Position numbers and translations under genes: made by a program | In this document: positions 54,538 through 62,951 of the stretch, one piece after another | Layout: the number at the start of each line of letters is the position of its first letter | Position numbering within the stretch: the stretch's first letter is position 1 | Notes under the pieces: model-generated | Told to the model about the DNA's origin: nothing | What the model saw: the letters and a program-made list of their open reading frames with translations, nothing else | The model's database searches: none | Source of the DNA: Planctomycetota bacterium | GTDB taxonomy: Bacteria > Planctomycetota > UBA1135 > GCA-002686595 | DNA: 64,000 nt | Direction of reading: 5' to 3' | Assembly: GCA_016714045.1 (NCBI GenBank) | Contig: JADJNY010000015.1 | Span: 620,001 to 684,000 of the forward strand

Positions 54538-55839
54538 TCAGTTGCTCGAGCGCAAGTAGGACAGCGCCTCCGGCAGCTCCGCGCCCTCTTCACCGAGCCC
54601 GCTTTCGAACAAGATGCGGATGTCACGCAGCGGGTTGATGTCCCCGCGAAACACGAACCTGCGCGCATCGGGATGGGAACCGATGCCGATCATCAGGTCC
54701 AGGATCGAGCCCGCGTTGCACTTGCGTCCTTCCACGAGCATCTCGACTGGAGTGGCGTACCGATTGACGATGCCGACGATCAGAGCGCAGGGCCGCGCGT
54801 GCAGATAGAGATCGTCGCCCAACTCGACTTCGAGCTCCTGCACATCCGTGTACGCGGGCAGGAGATCCTCGGCGAGCGGACGCCCGCGGCGCATGAATAC
54901 GGACGCCCACAGGAGGAGCTGATTGAGCGTGATCTCGCGCACTTCCACGCGATGGACCAGCGCTTCCATCCGACGTTCGCAGTCCTCGTTGCGCATCCCG
55001 CTCTCGTGACGCTCGACGAAGTGGGTGAGGTGCGTCACGGCCTCGAGGAGGTGCAACGCGGCCGAGGCGTTGCCGCGCAGCATCGCAAGACGCGCGTCGT
55101 TCGCCTCAAGCCCGGTTCCCTTGACCCACGTGTCGTACGCGGACTGAAGGTTGTGCACGGTGGCTTCGAAGACTCGCGCTCGCTCCTCGGTGCAGAAGCG
55201 CTGGAGCCATGTCTCGCGCTCGTCGGGGTCCTCGATTCTGCGAGCGCCGAGTTCGTCGAACAGGCTGCTCGCCTGAAGGAAGCGCGAGGCCACCTCCGCC
55301 ACCTTCTGCTCGTCGCTCTCGAGATCGAGCTGCCCCATGTTGCGCGGGAGCATGCTCCTGGGCCCGAGCGCCGACGCCGGTTGCACGTCCCCCGCACCCC
55401 CCGCGACGACGATCCCTTGGGCGCCTTCCTCGCGCAGCGTGGCCTCGAGCAGCCGAAAGAGCGCCTGCTCGAGGAACGTCCGAGAACGCCTCACGGCGAT
55501 CAGCGCCTGACCCAGTTCGGCGGGGAAGAGGTTCGTCGGATAGCCCTCGAAGCAACGCTCGAGGTGGGCCAGGCTGAAACCGGCCAGGGCGAGCCCTCTC
55601 AGGGAGGCGACGAGCTCCCGCAGAAAGTTGAAGGTGCGGTTGTGGCGGGCACCGTGGTCGTCCAGCAGCGCCTCGAGCGCGTCGGCCTCGCTGATGAGCT
55701 GGAAGAACTGCTGCCGAGACCACGCTTCCTTCCGGGCGAGGAGCAGCTGGCCGAGGCGGTGGAACGACGCCGCCTGAGCACTGACGAGGGCCGCAAAGGC
55801 CTTCTCGGACATCACCTCTTCCAGGGGCTGCTCGCTCAT
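54538..55839 (-). CDS. Helical protein with a C-terminal HPr-like phosphocarrier domain
   Basis: The 433-aa protein has no signal peptide. Residues 1-330 are helical and unrecognised (AALVSAQAASFHRLGQLLLA, EAVTHLTHFVERHESGMRNE). Residues ~335-433 form an HPr domain: DDLYLHARPCALIVGIVN, with the phospho-acceptor His at about 347; VEMLVEGRKCNAGSILDLM, with the Ser46 equivalent at about 378; and FVFRGDINPLRDIRILFESG. HPr is normally a free 85-90-aa protein of the sugar phosphotransferase system, so this is an unusual fusion. It may be a phosphorylation-responsive regulator. It is convergent with the metallophosphoesterase gene, 6 bp between stops. ATG 55837-55839. Confidence 0.75.
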   Translation of the reverse strand: MSEQPLEEVMSEKAFAALVSAQAASFHRLGQLLLARKEAWSRQQFFQLISEADALEALLDDHGARHNRTFNFLRELVASLRGLALAGFSLAHLERCFEGYPTNLFPAELGQALIAVRRSRTFLEQALFRLLEATLREEGAQGIVVAGGAGDVQPASALGPRSMLPRNMGQLDLESDEQKVAEVASRFLQASSLFDELGARRIEDPDERETWLQRFCTEERARVFEATVHNLQSAYDTWVKGTGLEANDARLAMLRGNASAALHLLEAVTHLTHFVERHESGMRNEDCERRMEALVHRVEVREITLNQLLLWASVFMRRGRPLAEDLLPAYTDVQELEVELGDDLYLHARPCALIVGIVNRYATPVEMLVEGRKCNAGSILDLMIGIGSHPDARRFVFRGDINPLRDIRILFESGLGEEGAELPEALSYLRSSN

Positions 55840-56064
55840 GCCGGACCGGCCCGGGGCCGGGAAGAGGAGCATCCTACCCGCAACCGCTCCAGGTCGGATC
55901 GGGGCAGGGACTTCGCAATTGCAACACCCTGAATTGAGGCTCAAGAACCGGCTCCTGGAGGGTCGATCCGTGGCCAGGAGCGAGCGCCTCCCGCCCGCCT
56001 CTCGGCCCGCGCCCGTACCCACGGGCCTGTTGCCCCCAACGCCGACCCCCAACGGAGACGTGCC

Positions 56065-56877
56065 ATTTCCGCCGAACGCTGCCTCGAGACGTACCTCCAA
56101 GAGATCAACGAGGTACCGCTGCTCTCTCCCGAGGAGGAGGTGGCCCTGGGCCGCCGCATCCAGTCGGGAGACCTCGCCGCCCGCGAGCACATGATCCGGG
56201 CCAACCTGCGCCTCGTCGTCTCGGTCGCGAAGATGTACACGGACCGCGGGCTGTCGCTCCAGGACCTGATCGCGGAGGGCAACATCGGCCTGATGAAGGC
56301 CGCCGAGAAGTTCGACCCCGCCGCCGGCTGTCGCTTCTCCACGTACGGCACCTGGTGGATCAAACAGTCGATCCGCCGCGCGCTCACGAACACCGTGAAG
56401 CCCGTGCGCGTGCCGAGCTACATGTCGGAGCTCATTTCGCGCTGGCGCGTCGTCAGCCAGGAGCTCGCGTACCTGCTCGGTCGCGCGCCCACCGTCGAGG
56501 AAGTGGCCGAAGAGCTCGGGATCCCCGAGGAGAACTGGCCGCTCCTGAAGCGCACGATCACCGTGTCGGGCATGGGCCCGCAGGTCTCGCTCGATCTCCT
56601 GACGCAAGGTCAGGACACCGTCGAGGACGCGGGCACGCAGTCGCCCGACGAGCAGTTGCTGAACGCGGACCTCATCGCCAAGCTGGGCGAGCTGCTCGAC
56701 GTGATCGACGAGCGCGAAGCGACGATCCTGCGCTTGCGCTACGGCCTCGGCACTTCCGACGGCGCGTCGATGACGCTGAAGGAGATCGGCAAGGTCGTCG
56801 GTCTCACGCGCGAACGCGTGCGCCAGATCGAGCAGGAAGCGCTGAAGAAGCTGTACGGTGTGATGAGCGATGAGTGA
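56065..56877 (+). CDS. RpoD-like sigma-70 family sigma factor
   Basis: The 270-aa protein begins in region 1.2 (ETYLQEINEVPLLSPEEEVA) and then has region 2 (RANLRLVVSVAKMYTDRGL, SLQDLIAEGNIGLMKAAEKF, GCRFSTYGTWWIKQSI). Region 3 is RAPTVEEVAEELGIPEENW; region 4 is LKEIGKVVGLTRERVRQIEQ. It lacks region 1.1, as in group 2/3 alternative sigma factors. The start is inferred: ATT at 56065-56067 lies 7 nt after GGAG and just ahead of region 1.2. No ATG, GTG or TTG occurs close by in frame, except a TTG further up. The annotated-style ATG/GTG at ~56140 would cut region 1.2. Its end overlaps hemW by 8 bp. Confidence 0.88.
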   Translation: MSAERCLETYLQEINEVPLLSPEEEVALGRRIQSGDLAAREHMIRANLRLVVSVAKMYTDRGLSLQDLIAEGNIGLMKAAEKFDPAAGCRFSTYGTWWIKQSIRRALTNTVKPVRVPSYMSELISRWRVVSQELAYLLGRAPTVEEVAEELGIPEENWPLLKRTITVSGMGPQVSLDLLTQGQDTVEDAGTQSPDEQLLNADLIAKLGELLDVIDEREATILRLRYGLGTSDGASMTLKEIGKVVGLTRERVRQIEQEALKKLYGVMSDE

Positions 56878-58096
56878 ACCGGCCACGCCCTGGACGCGAG
56901 CGGATCCGACGCTCGCGCGGGGTGTGCCGGACGAGACGCCCCGCCGCGAGCGCGCGGCCGCGGGCACGCCGCTCTACGTGCACCTGCCGTTCTGCGCGGC
57001 GAAGTGTCACTACTGTGACTTCTTCTCCGTGCCCGCGGAGGGCCATGACCGCGCCGCGATGATCGCGGCGATCCTGCGCGAGGCCGAGCTCTTCGCGCCG
57101 CGCGCACCGCGCACCGTGTTCTTCGGCGGAGGAACGCCGTCGCTGCTCTCCATCGCGGAGCTGACGATGCTGCTCGACGGCCTCGATCGAATCACGGGCT
57201 TCCGCGGCGCCGCGCTCGAGGTCACCGCCGAGTGCAACCCAGAGAGCTTGGACCGCGACAAGGCGCGCGCGTTCCTCGATCTCGGCGTGCGGCGCCTCTC
57301 GATCGGCTTCCAGAGCCTGCACGACGACGTGTTGAAGCTCTTCGGGCGCGTCCACGGCGTCGACGACAGCTTCCGCGCGTTCGAAGCGGCGCGCGCCGCC
57401 GGCGTGCAGGAGCTCAACGTCGACCTGATCTACGCTGTGCCCGGCCAGACGGCGGAAGCGTGGAGCACCGACCTCACACGCGTGCTGCGCCTCGGCTCCG
57501 AGCACCTCTCCGCCTACAACCTCACCTTCGAGGAGGACACGGTCTTCCGCCGCTGGTTGGAGCAGGGCCGATTGGCGAAGTCGCCGGAGGACGTCGAGCT
57601 CGACCTGTTCGAGCTGACGCGCGAACTCACGCGCGCGCACGGCCTCGAGGCCTACGAGATCTCGAACTTCGCGCGCGCGGGTCATGCGTGCGAGCACAAC
57701 CTCAACTACTGGCGCAACGGCGAGTACCTCGGCATCGGCCCGTCGGCGGTCAGCAAGCAGGGGACGAGGCGCCTTGGCAACGTGAAGGCGATCGGCGCCT
57801 ACGCGCGGCGCATCCAGGAGACCGGCAACGCGCTGCACTGGGAAGAAGACCCGCCCGCGAGCACGCGGCTCGCGGAGAGCTGGTGGCTCGGACTCCGGCT
57901 CGCCGAAGGAGTGTCCGCTCGCGAAGCCGCGGAACGCGCGCGCTTCGAAGGCGACGATTCCGCCGCGCGAAAGCTCGCCGGGGAACTCGAGGAGCAGGGT
58001 CTGCTCGAACGCCAGGAGGATCGTCTGCGCTTGAGCGCGCGCGGACTCCCGCTCGGCGACTGGGTCGCGAAGCGCTTCCTCGACACGCTCAGCTGA
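56870..58096 (+). CDS. hemW: HemW-like radical SAM protein
   Basis: The 408-aa protein has the radical SAM cluster CAAKCHYCDFF (CxxxCxxC) at about residues 42-49. LYVHLPFC precedes it; FGGGTPSLLSIAELTMLLD, EVTAECNPESLD, RLSIGFQSLHDDVLK and YEISNFARAGHACEHNLNYW follow. It lacks the extra Cys arrangement of true HemN and is best called HemW, a haem chaperone. The start ATG 56870 lies inside the sigma factor's end, so the two genes are translationally coupled. Confidence 0.92.
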   Translation: MSEPATPWTRADPTLARGVPDETPRRERAAAGTPLYVHLPFCAAKCHYCDFFSVPAEGHDRAAMIAAILREAELFAPRAPRTVFFGGGTPSLLSIAELTMLLDGLDRITGFRGAALEVTAECNPESLDRDKARAFLDLGVRRLSIGFQSLHDDVLKLFGRVHGVDDSFRAFEAARAAGVQELNVDLIYAVPGQTAEAWSTDLTRVLRLGSEHLSAYNLTFEEDTVFRRWLEQGRLAKSPEDVELDLFELTRELTRAHGLEAYEISNFARAGHACEHNLNYWRNGEYLGIGPSAVSKQGTRRLGNVKAIGAYARRIQETGNALHWEEDPPASTRLAESWWLGLRLAEGVSAREAAERARFEGDDSAARKLAGELEEQGLLERQEDRLRLSARGLPLGDWVAKRFLDTLS

Positions 58097-58143
58097 ACGC
58101 CTTCACCGCGACGAGCGAACAACCGTCCTGCGGCACCCGTCCT

Positions 58144-58344
58144 TCCGAACATCCCCGCGGGGCGCGCACATGTTCACCGTGCCCCGCGCTCGATGCTGAG
58201 AGCCAATAGAACCCCGCACAAGCACGGGCCGGTCCTCCGGCCCGTGCTTGTGCGGGGTCCGGAATGCGGAGCAGCCGATGTGTTCCGTTGCGTCTCTTCC
58301 CCCTGCATCGTCTCAGCTGGCAATTGCGTCCCGACCGACACCAC
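58144..58344 (-). repeat. Dispersed hairpin repeat R3
   Basis: Reverse-strand copy of R1. Its central hairpin is perfect: ccccgcacaagcacgggccgg and its complement around a 4-nt loop (58211-58257). It lies between hemW and pyrF. Confidence 0.75.
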
Positions 58345-58562
58345 ACCCAACCCACACCGAATCTCCGTCGTCGCCGGCACGCAACACACACCCTCGCACT
58401 CTCCGCAACCGAACGTGACGCCAAGGCAACGCCACGCGTCCGATGCCAGAGCATCCCGCGCGCGCAGGTTCGCGACCGGCGCTGTCCCAGGTGCGGAAGC
58501 TCCCGCGGATCGGGTATCCTCGCGCGCCGTTTTTCTCGCCGCACGAAGCGCAGGAGCCCCGC

Positions 58563-59468
58563 ATGCAGTACGCCGATCGCCTCGAGAACGCCCTGAGCCG
58601 CGTCCAGAACCCGTGCCTCGTCGGGCTCGACCCGCACCCGGACTCGCTGCCCGAGGAGTTCGCGGCCGCGCGCGCGGAGGGCGCGACGCGTTCCGAACGC
58701 GCGCGCGCGATGGGGGACTTCTGCTGCGAGATCGTCGACCTCGCGGCGGGCAAGGTCGCCGCCGTGAAGCCGCAGTCCGCGTTCTTCGAGCTCTACGGCG
58801 CGGACGGCGCACGGGAATGGGAGCGCGTCGTCGCGCGCGCGAAGCAAGCAGGCCTGATCGTGATCGGCGACGTGAAGCGCGGCGACATCGACAGCACGGC
58901 GAAGGCCTACGCGCGCTCCTACCTCGAAGGCCTCGACGCGCGCGACCGTGCGCACACGTGCGACGCGATCACGATCAACCCCTACCTGGGTGGGGATTCG
59001 ATCCAGCCCTTCCTCGAGAGCTGCGCGAAGGCCGAAGCGGGCGTGTACATCCTCGTGCGCACGTCGAACAAGGACAGCAAGCTGTTCCAAGAGCACGGGA
59101 CGCCGCTCCTCTACCAGCGCGTCGCCGACATGGTCGCGCAGTGGGGGAGCGGGCTTGTCGGCACGTGCGGTCTCTCGAGCGTCGGCGCCGTGGTCGGCGC
59201 GACACACCCGCGCGAGCTCACGGAGCTCCGCGCGCGCATGCCGCAGACGCCGCTCCTGCTGCCCGGCTACGGCGCGCAGGGAGCGGGCGCCTCGGACATC
59301 GTCGGCGGGTTCCTGCCCGGTGGCCGCGGCGCGCTCGTCAACTCGTCGCGCGGGATCCTCTTCGCGTACAAGCAACCGCAGTACGCCGGCCAGCACTGGA
59401 AGGACGCCGCGCGCGCCGCGCTCTCGGCGATGACGACGGAGATCCGCGCTGCCTTGAAGCTCAGCTGA
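58563..59468 (+). CDS. pyrF: Orotidine 5'-phosphate decarboxylase (type 2)
   Basis: Last step of UMP synthesis. The 301-aa protein has the family start (QYADRLENALSRVQNPCLVG, then LDPHPDSLP), the catalytic GDVKRGDIDSTAKAY at about residue 100, and late motifs LLPGYGAQGAGASDIVGGFL and ALVNSSRGILFAY. The length and ordering fit the longer, type 2 (PyrF/UmpS-like) enzymes. ATG at 58563 begins the family N-terminus. Confidence 0.94.
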   Translation: MQYADRLENALSRVQNPCLVGLDPHPDSLPEEFAAARAEGATRSERARAMGDFCCEIVDLAAGKVAAVKPQSAFFELYGADGAREWERVVARAKQAGLIVIGDVKRGDIDSTAKAYARSYLEGLDARDRAHTCDAITINPYLGGDSIQPFLESCAKAEAGVYILVRTSNKDSKLFQEHGTPLLYQRVADMVAQWGSGLVGTCGLSSVGAVVGATHPRELTELRARMPQTPLLLPGYGAQGAGASDIVGGFLPGGRGALVNSSRGILFAYKQPQYAGQHWKDAARAALSAMTTEIRAALKLS

Positions 59469-59684
59469 GCGCCCGAGGAGGAGCGCGCGACCGCGCTCGC
59501 TCCCGCGCCAGACGCAGGCCGACGACGCTCAGCGCTCCGCTCGACACGCGCGTTCCGCCTGGACTCGGCGTCGACGCTCACCCGAGGCCGCGCACGACGA
59601 ACCGTCGAGCCCCTCTGCTACCGTCACCACGCCTCGCGAACGTTCCACCGACGTCATCGAACCTCCAACGAGCTCCGGACGACC

Positions 59685-61307
59685 ATGCTGCGCCTCGAAC
59701 ACCTTCCGGCCGACGTGCTCGAGCTGTCGCCGATCGCACGCGCGGCCCTCGCGGGCCGGCTCGCTCGTCCCGGCCTCGTGCTCCCGCGTCGGTCCGAGGA
59801 CATCGAGCCACCGCCTGCGCATCTCGACGCCGCCGAGCGCGAGGAGCTCGCCCTCGCACTCGAGCGCGGCCTCGCACGGCTCGCACCGCACGTCGCAGTG
59901 CTCGACGCCGTCCGCACGCTCCGCGAGCCGCGCGCCGTCGCGCTCGTGACGGGCCAGCAACCGGGGCTATGCGGGTCGCCGCTCTACTCGCTCTACAAGG
60001 CGCTGCACGCGATCCGGCTCGCACGCCGTCTGACCGAGGCATGGGAGCGGCCGGTCGTGCCGCTCTTCTGGAACCACGCGGACGACCACGACGTCGCGGA
60101 GGTGCACCACCTCCACGTGCTCAACAAGAACCTCGACCTGCAGAAGGTCGGACTCGCGGGCATGTCGTCGGGCCGACAAATGGTCTCGCGCATCGTGCTC
60201 GACGAAGAACGTCAGCGCCTCGGCGCGATCCGCGCGCTGCTCTCCGACCTCGTGCGCGACACGCCGCACGGCGCGCGCATGCTGGATGCGCTCGTCCCGC
60301 GCCACGGCGAGAGCCTCGCGCGCGCGTTCACGCGCAGCTTCACCGAACTCCTCGGGCCGCTCGGTCTCGTCGTGCTCGAACCAGACTGGATCCGCACGTC
60401 GATGACGCGCGCGCTCGGCTCGATCCTCGAGCGCGATCCGTTGGAACACCTGCGCGCGGGCTCCGCGGCCCTGCGCGCGCGCGGCTTCGAGCCCGCGATC
60501 GACCCCGAGCAGGCGGCGCTGCTCTTCGCGATCGACGCGCGCGGCCGCCGCGCCCTGCGTCCGGGCGGAGAAGGTTGGAAGTACGACGACGAGGACGGCT
60601 CGCGTACGACGACGGAGCTGCTCGCCGAGTTCGTGCAGGACCCGAACGCGTGGTCTCCCGGCGCGCTCCTGCGGCCGCTCGTGCAGGACCTCTGCCTCCC
60701 CGTCGCGGCCTACGTCGGCGGAGCGGGCGAGCTCGCGTATCACGCCCAGCTCGCGGAGCTCCGGCTCGCCGCCGGTGTGCCCGCGACGCCGTTCGTGCAG
60801 CGCGTCTCGATCACGCTCACCGACCCGGAAGCGCGCCTCGCGCTCGGGAAGGTCGACGCGACCGTCGCCGCCGTGCTGCGCGCGCGCGGCGAGTTCGCGC
60901 TCGCGGAGAGCCAGGAACCTCCGCCGGCCGTGCTCGCGAGGCTGCGCGAGCTCGGCGAGCGCTCCGCGAAGGAGCTCGGCGCGCTGCGCGAGGAGCTGGG
61001 CCTGCTCGATCCGTCACTGCCCGTGCTCGCGCGTCGCACGATGGACCAAGTGAAGGGGTCGATCGAGACGCTCGCCGAGAAAGCGGAACGCGTCCACCAG
61101 AACCGCAGCGGCAAGGGCAAACGCCACGAGCGTCGCCTGAACAACGCGCTCTTCCCGCGCGGCGAACCGCAGGAGCGCGTGCTCGGCCCGCTCGTGCCGC
61201 TCGCCCGTTTCGGCGACGCGTGGCTCGCCGAGCTCGCGAGCCAGATCGACCCGATCCCCACCGAGCACGTCGTCGTGCACCTCGGCGACGACCTGCCGAC
61301 CGAATGA
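59685..61307 (+). CDS. bshC: Bacillithiol synthase BshC
   Basis: Adds cysteine to GlcN-malate in bacillithiol synthesis. The 540-aa protein has the diagnostic motifs VTGQQPGLCGSPLYSLYKAL near residue 88 and PVVPLFWNHADDHDVAEVHH, then VLEPDW and the C-terminal helical coiled coil. The end (GEPQERVLGPLVPLARFGDA) matches BshC. bshB follows 54 bp later. Confidence 0.93.
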   Translation: MLRLEHLPADVLELSPIARAALAGRLARPGLVLPRRSEDIEPPPAHLDAAEREELALALERGLARLAPHVAVLDAVRTLREPRAVALVTGQQPGLCGSPLYSLYKALHAIRLARRLTEAWERPVVPLFWNHADDHDVAEVHHLHVLNKNLDLQKVGLAGMSSGRQMVSRIVLDEERQRLGAIRALLSDLVRDTPHGARMLDALVPRHGESLARAFTRSFTELLGPLGLVVLEPDWIRTSMTRALGSILERDPLEHLRAGSAALRARGFEPAIDPEQAALLFAIDARGRRALRPGGEGWKYDDEDGSRTTTELLAEFVQDPNAWSPGALLRPLVQDLCLPVAAYVGGAGELAYHAQLAELRLAAGVPATPFVQRVSITLTDPEARLALGKVDATVAAVLRARGEFALAESQEPPPAVLARLRELGERSAKELGALREELGLLDPSLPVLARRTMDQVKGSIETLAEKAERVHQNRSGKGKRHERRLNNALFPRGEPQERVLGPLVPLARFGDAWLAELASQIDPIPTEHVVVHLGDDLPTE

Positions 61308-61361
61308 GCCGCCCCAGCCGGCCCGCGCCACGCCGCACACCGTTGCCGTAGGATCGAATCC

Positions 61362-62078
61362 ATGACCGAGAAGCTCGACGTCCTCGCCATCGCGGCCCAC
61401 CCCGACGACGCGGAGATCTGCGTCGGCGGCACGCTGCTCCGCCTCGCGCGCGCGGGAAAGCGCTGCGGCATCGTCGACGTGACGCGCGGCGAGATGGGCA
61501 CGCGCGGCACGCGCGAGGATCGCGACCGCGAAACCGCGGCGGCGAATGCGCTGCTCGGCATCACGACACGACACAACCTGGAGCTCCCCGACGGGCGCGT
61601 CGAAGTCACGACGGACGCGCGCGAACGCCTCGCTGCGCTGATTCGCCGTCATGCGCCGGACGTCGTACTCGCGCAGCACACCGAAGACCTGCACCCCGAC
61701 CACGCCGCCACGGGACGGCTCGCCCGCGAGGCGTGGTACCTCGCGGGCCTCGGGCGCCTCGCCGAGCTCGCCGGCGACGCGCGCGCGCATCGTCCTGCAC
61801 GCCTGTATCACTTCATGGGCCACGTCACCTTCGACCCGACGTTCGTCGTCGACATCGGCGCCGTGTGGGAAAAGAAGGTCGAGCTCGTGCGCTGCTACAC
61901 GTCGCAGCTCGCCCCGGCCAACGCGCAGGACCTCGGCCAGCACTTCCTCTTCGGCGCGGACATCCTGCAGCGCATGGAGACGCGCGCACGCTTCTACGGC
62001 GAGCGCATCGGCGTGCGCTTCGGCGAGCCCTTGTTGGCGCGCGGCCCGCTGCCGTGCTTCGACCCGTTGCTCGGGTAG
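61362..62078 (+). CDS. bshB: Bacillithiol biosynthesis deacetylase BshB
   Basis: Zinc-dependent deacetylase of GlcNAc-malate (PIG-L/LmbE superfamily). The 238-aa protein has AIAAHPDDAEICVGGTLLRL (AHPDDxE) at residue 10, DVTRGEMGTRGT, QHTEDLHPDHAATGRLAREA (HPDH) and the late YHFMGHVTFDPTFVVDI. Adjacent to bshC, so it is probably one operon. bshA is not in the window. Confidence 0.93.
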   Translation: MTEKLDVLAIAAHPDDAEICVGGTLLRLARAGKRCGIVDVTRGEMGTRGTREDRDRETAAANALLGITTRHNLELPDGRVEVTTDARERLAALIRRHAPDVVLAQHTEDLHPDHAATGRLAREAWYLAGLGRLAELAGDARAHRPARLYHFMGHVTFDPTFVVDIGAVWEKKVELVRCYTSQLAPANAQDLGQHFLFGADILQRMETRARFYGERIGVRFGEPLLARGPLPCFDPLLG

Positions 62079-62100
62079 CTCGCTCGCATCACGGTGTCCC

Positions 62101-62430
62101 CATGCGGGAGGACGCGGAGCACACACGCCCCGACTCCCCGCGCCGACGAGAGCGTGCTCGCGGCCTAGCGCGTGCCGACCCGTTCGTGCCGCGCCACGGA
62201 CGCGCGAGGCACAGTGCAGCACACACGCCCCGACGCCCCGCGCCGACGAGCGCGCGCTCGCGACCAACCGCGTGCGAACCCGATACAACCTCGCCACCGA
62301 CGCGCGAGGAAACGCGCAGCACGCACGCGCCGACTCCTCGCCCGACGGGAGCGAGCTACTGACCGCCCGCGCGCGAATCCGCTCGTGCCATGCCACCGAA
62401 CATGCGGGAGGACACTCAGCGCGCGCACGG
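62101..62430. repeat. 100-bp tandem repeat downstream of bshB
   Basis: Units begin at 62101, 62201, 62301 and 62401, exactly 100 bp apart; the last is partial. Recurrent words include acacacgccccgac and ccgcgccgacgag. It starts 22 bp after the bshB stop. Confidence 0.75.
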
Positions 62431-62951
62431 TTCGACGTCGCGCGGCACCGGGCGCGGGGTCGCGACCGCGGGGGACACGTCCGCGCTCCAGAGGCGACCT
62501 CGGCGGCGGCGGACGGAGTCGTTCCACTCCACGGCCATCGCGCCCAGGGTCCGCGCGGCCGCGCTCGGGCCGACTCGTCCCCCGCCGGTCTTCCACACGT
62601 TCCACCAAAGATCCCCAAGGGCGGCAGCCGCGAGCGCCGCGCACGGCTTTCGCGCGCACACCGACGGGTTCTCCACACGCTGCGGGCGCCGGGTGGAGAG
62701 CTCGAGCGCCGGGCGCGTCGGCGTGGGCGCCTCCCGAAGCCTCCATGTCACCGCCGACCCGCACATCGCCGCGTGCGCTTCGGCCCGCTGTGCCGCCGAC
62801 GCTCCGCGCCGCGCCTCCGTTGCACGTTCGAAGGCCGGGCCGCCGACACCGCGACGAACTGCATCAAGGCGCGCGGGAACTGCTCCCGGATGCTTCGATC
62901 GCCGCGCCGCGCGAGCTAGACTCCGCGCGGTCCAAGTTCGGTGGAGTCGGC
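62431..62951. other. Spacer upstream of parA
   Basis: No convincing gene was found on either strand. Several Cys/Arg-rich frames look like chance. The region should carry the parA promoter. Confidence 0.45.

Noticed and set aside
62431..62951. Replication origin with DnaA boxes next to parA
   Set aside because: Only one DnaA-box-like string (ttctccaca, one mismatch) was seen, without clusters or an AT-rich unwinding region, and dnaA/dnaN are not present.
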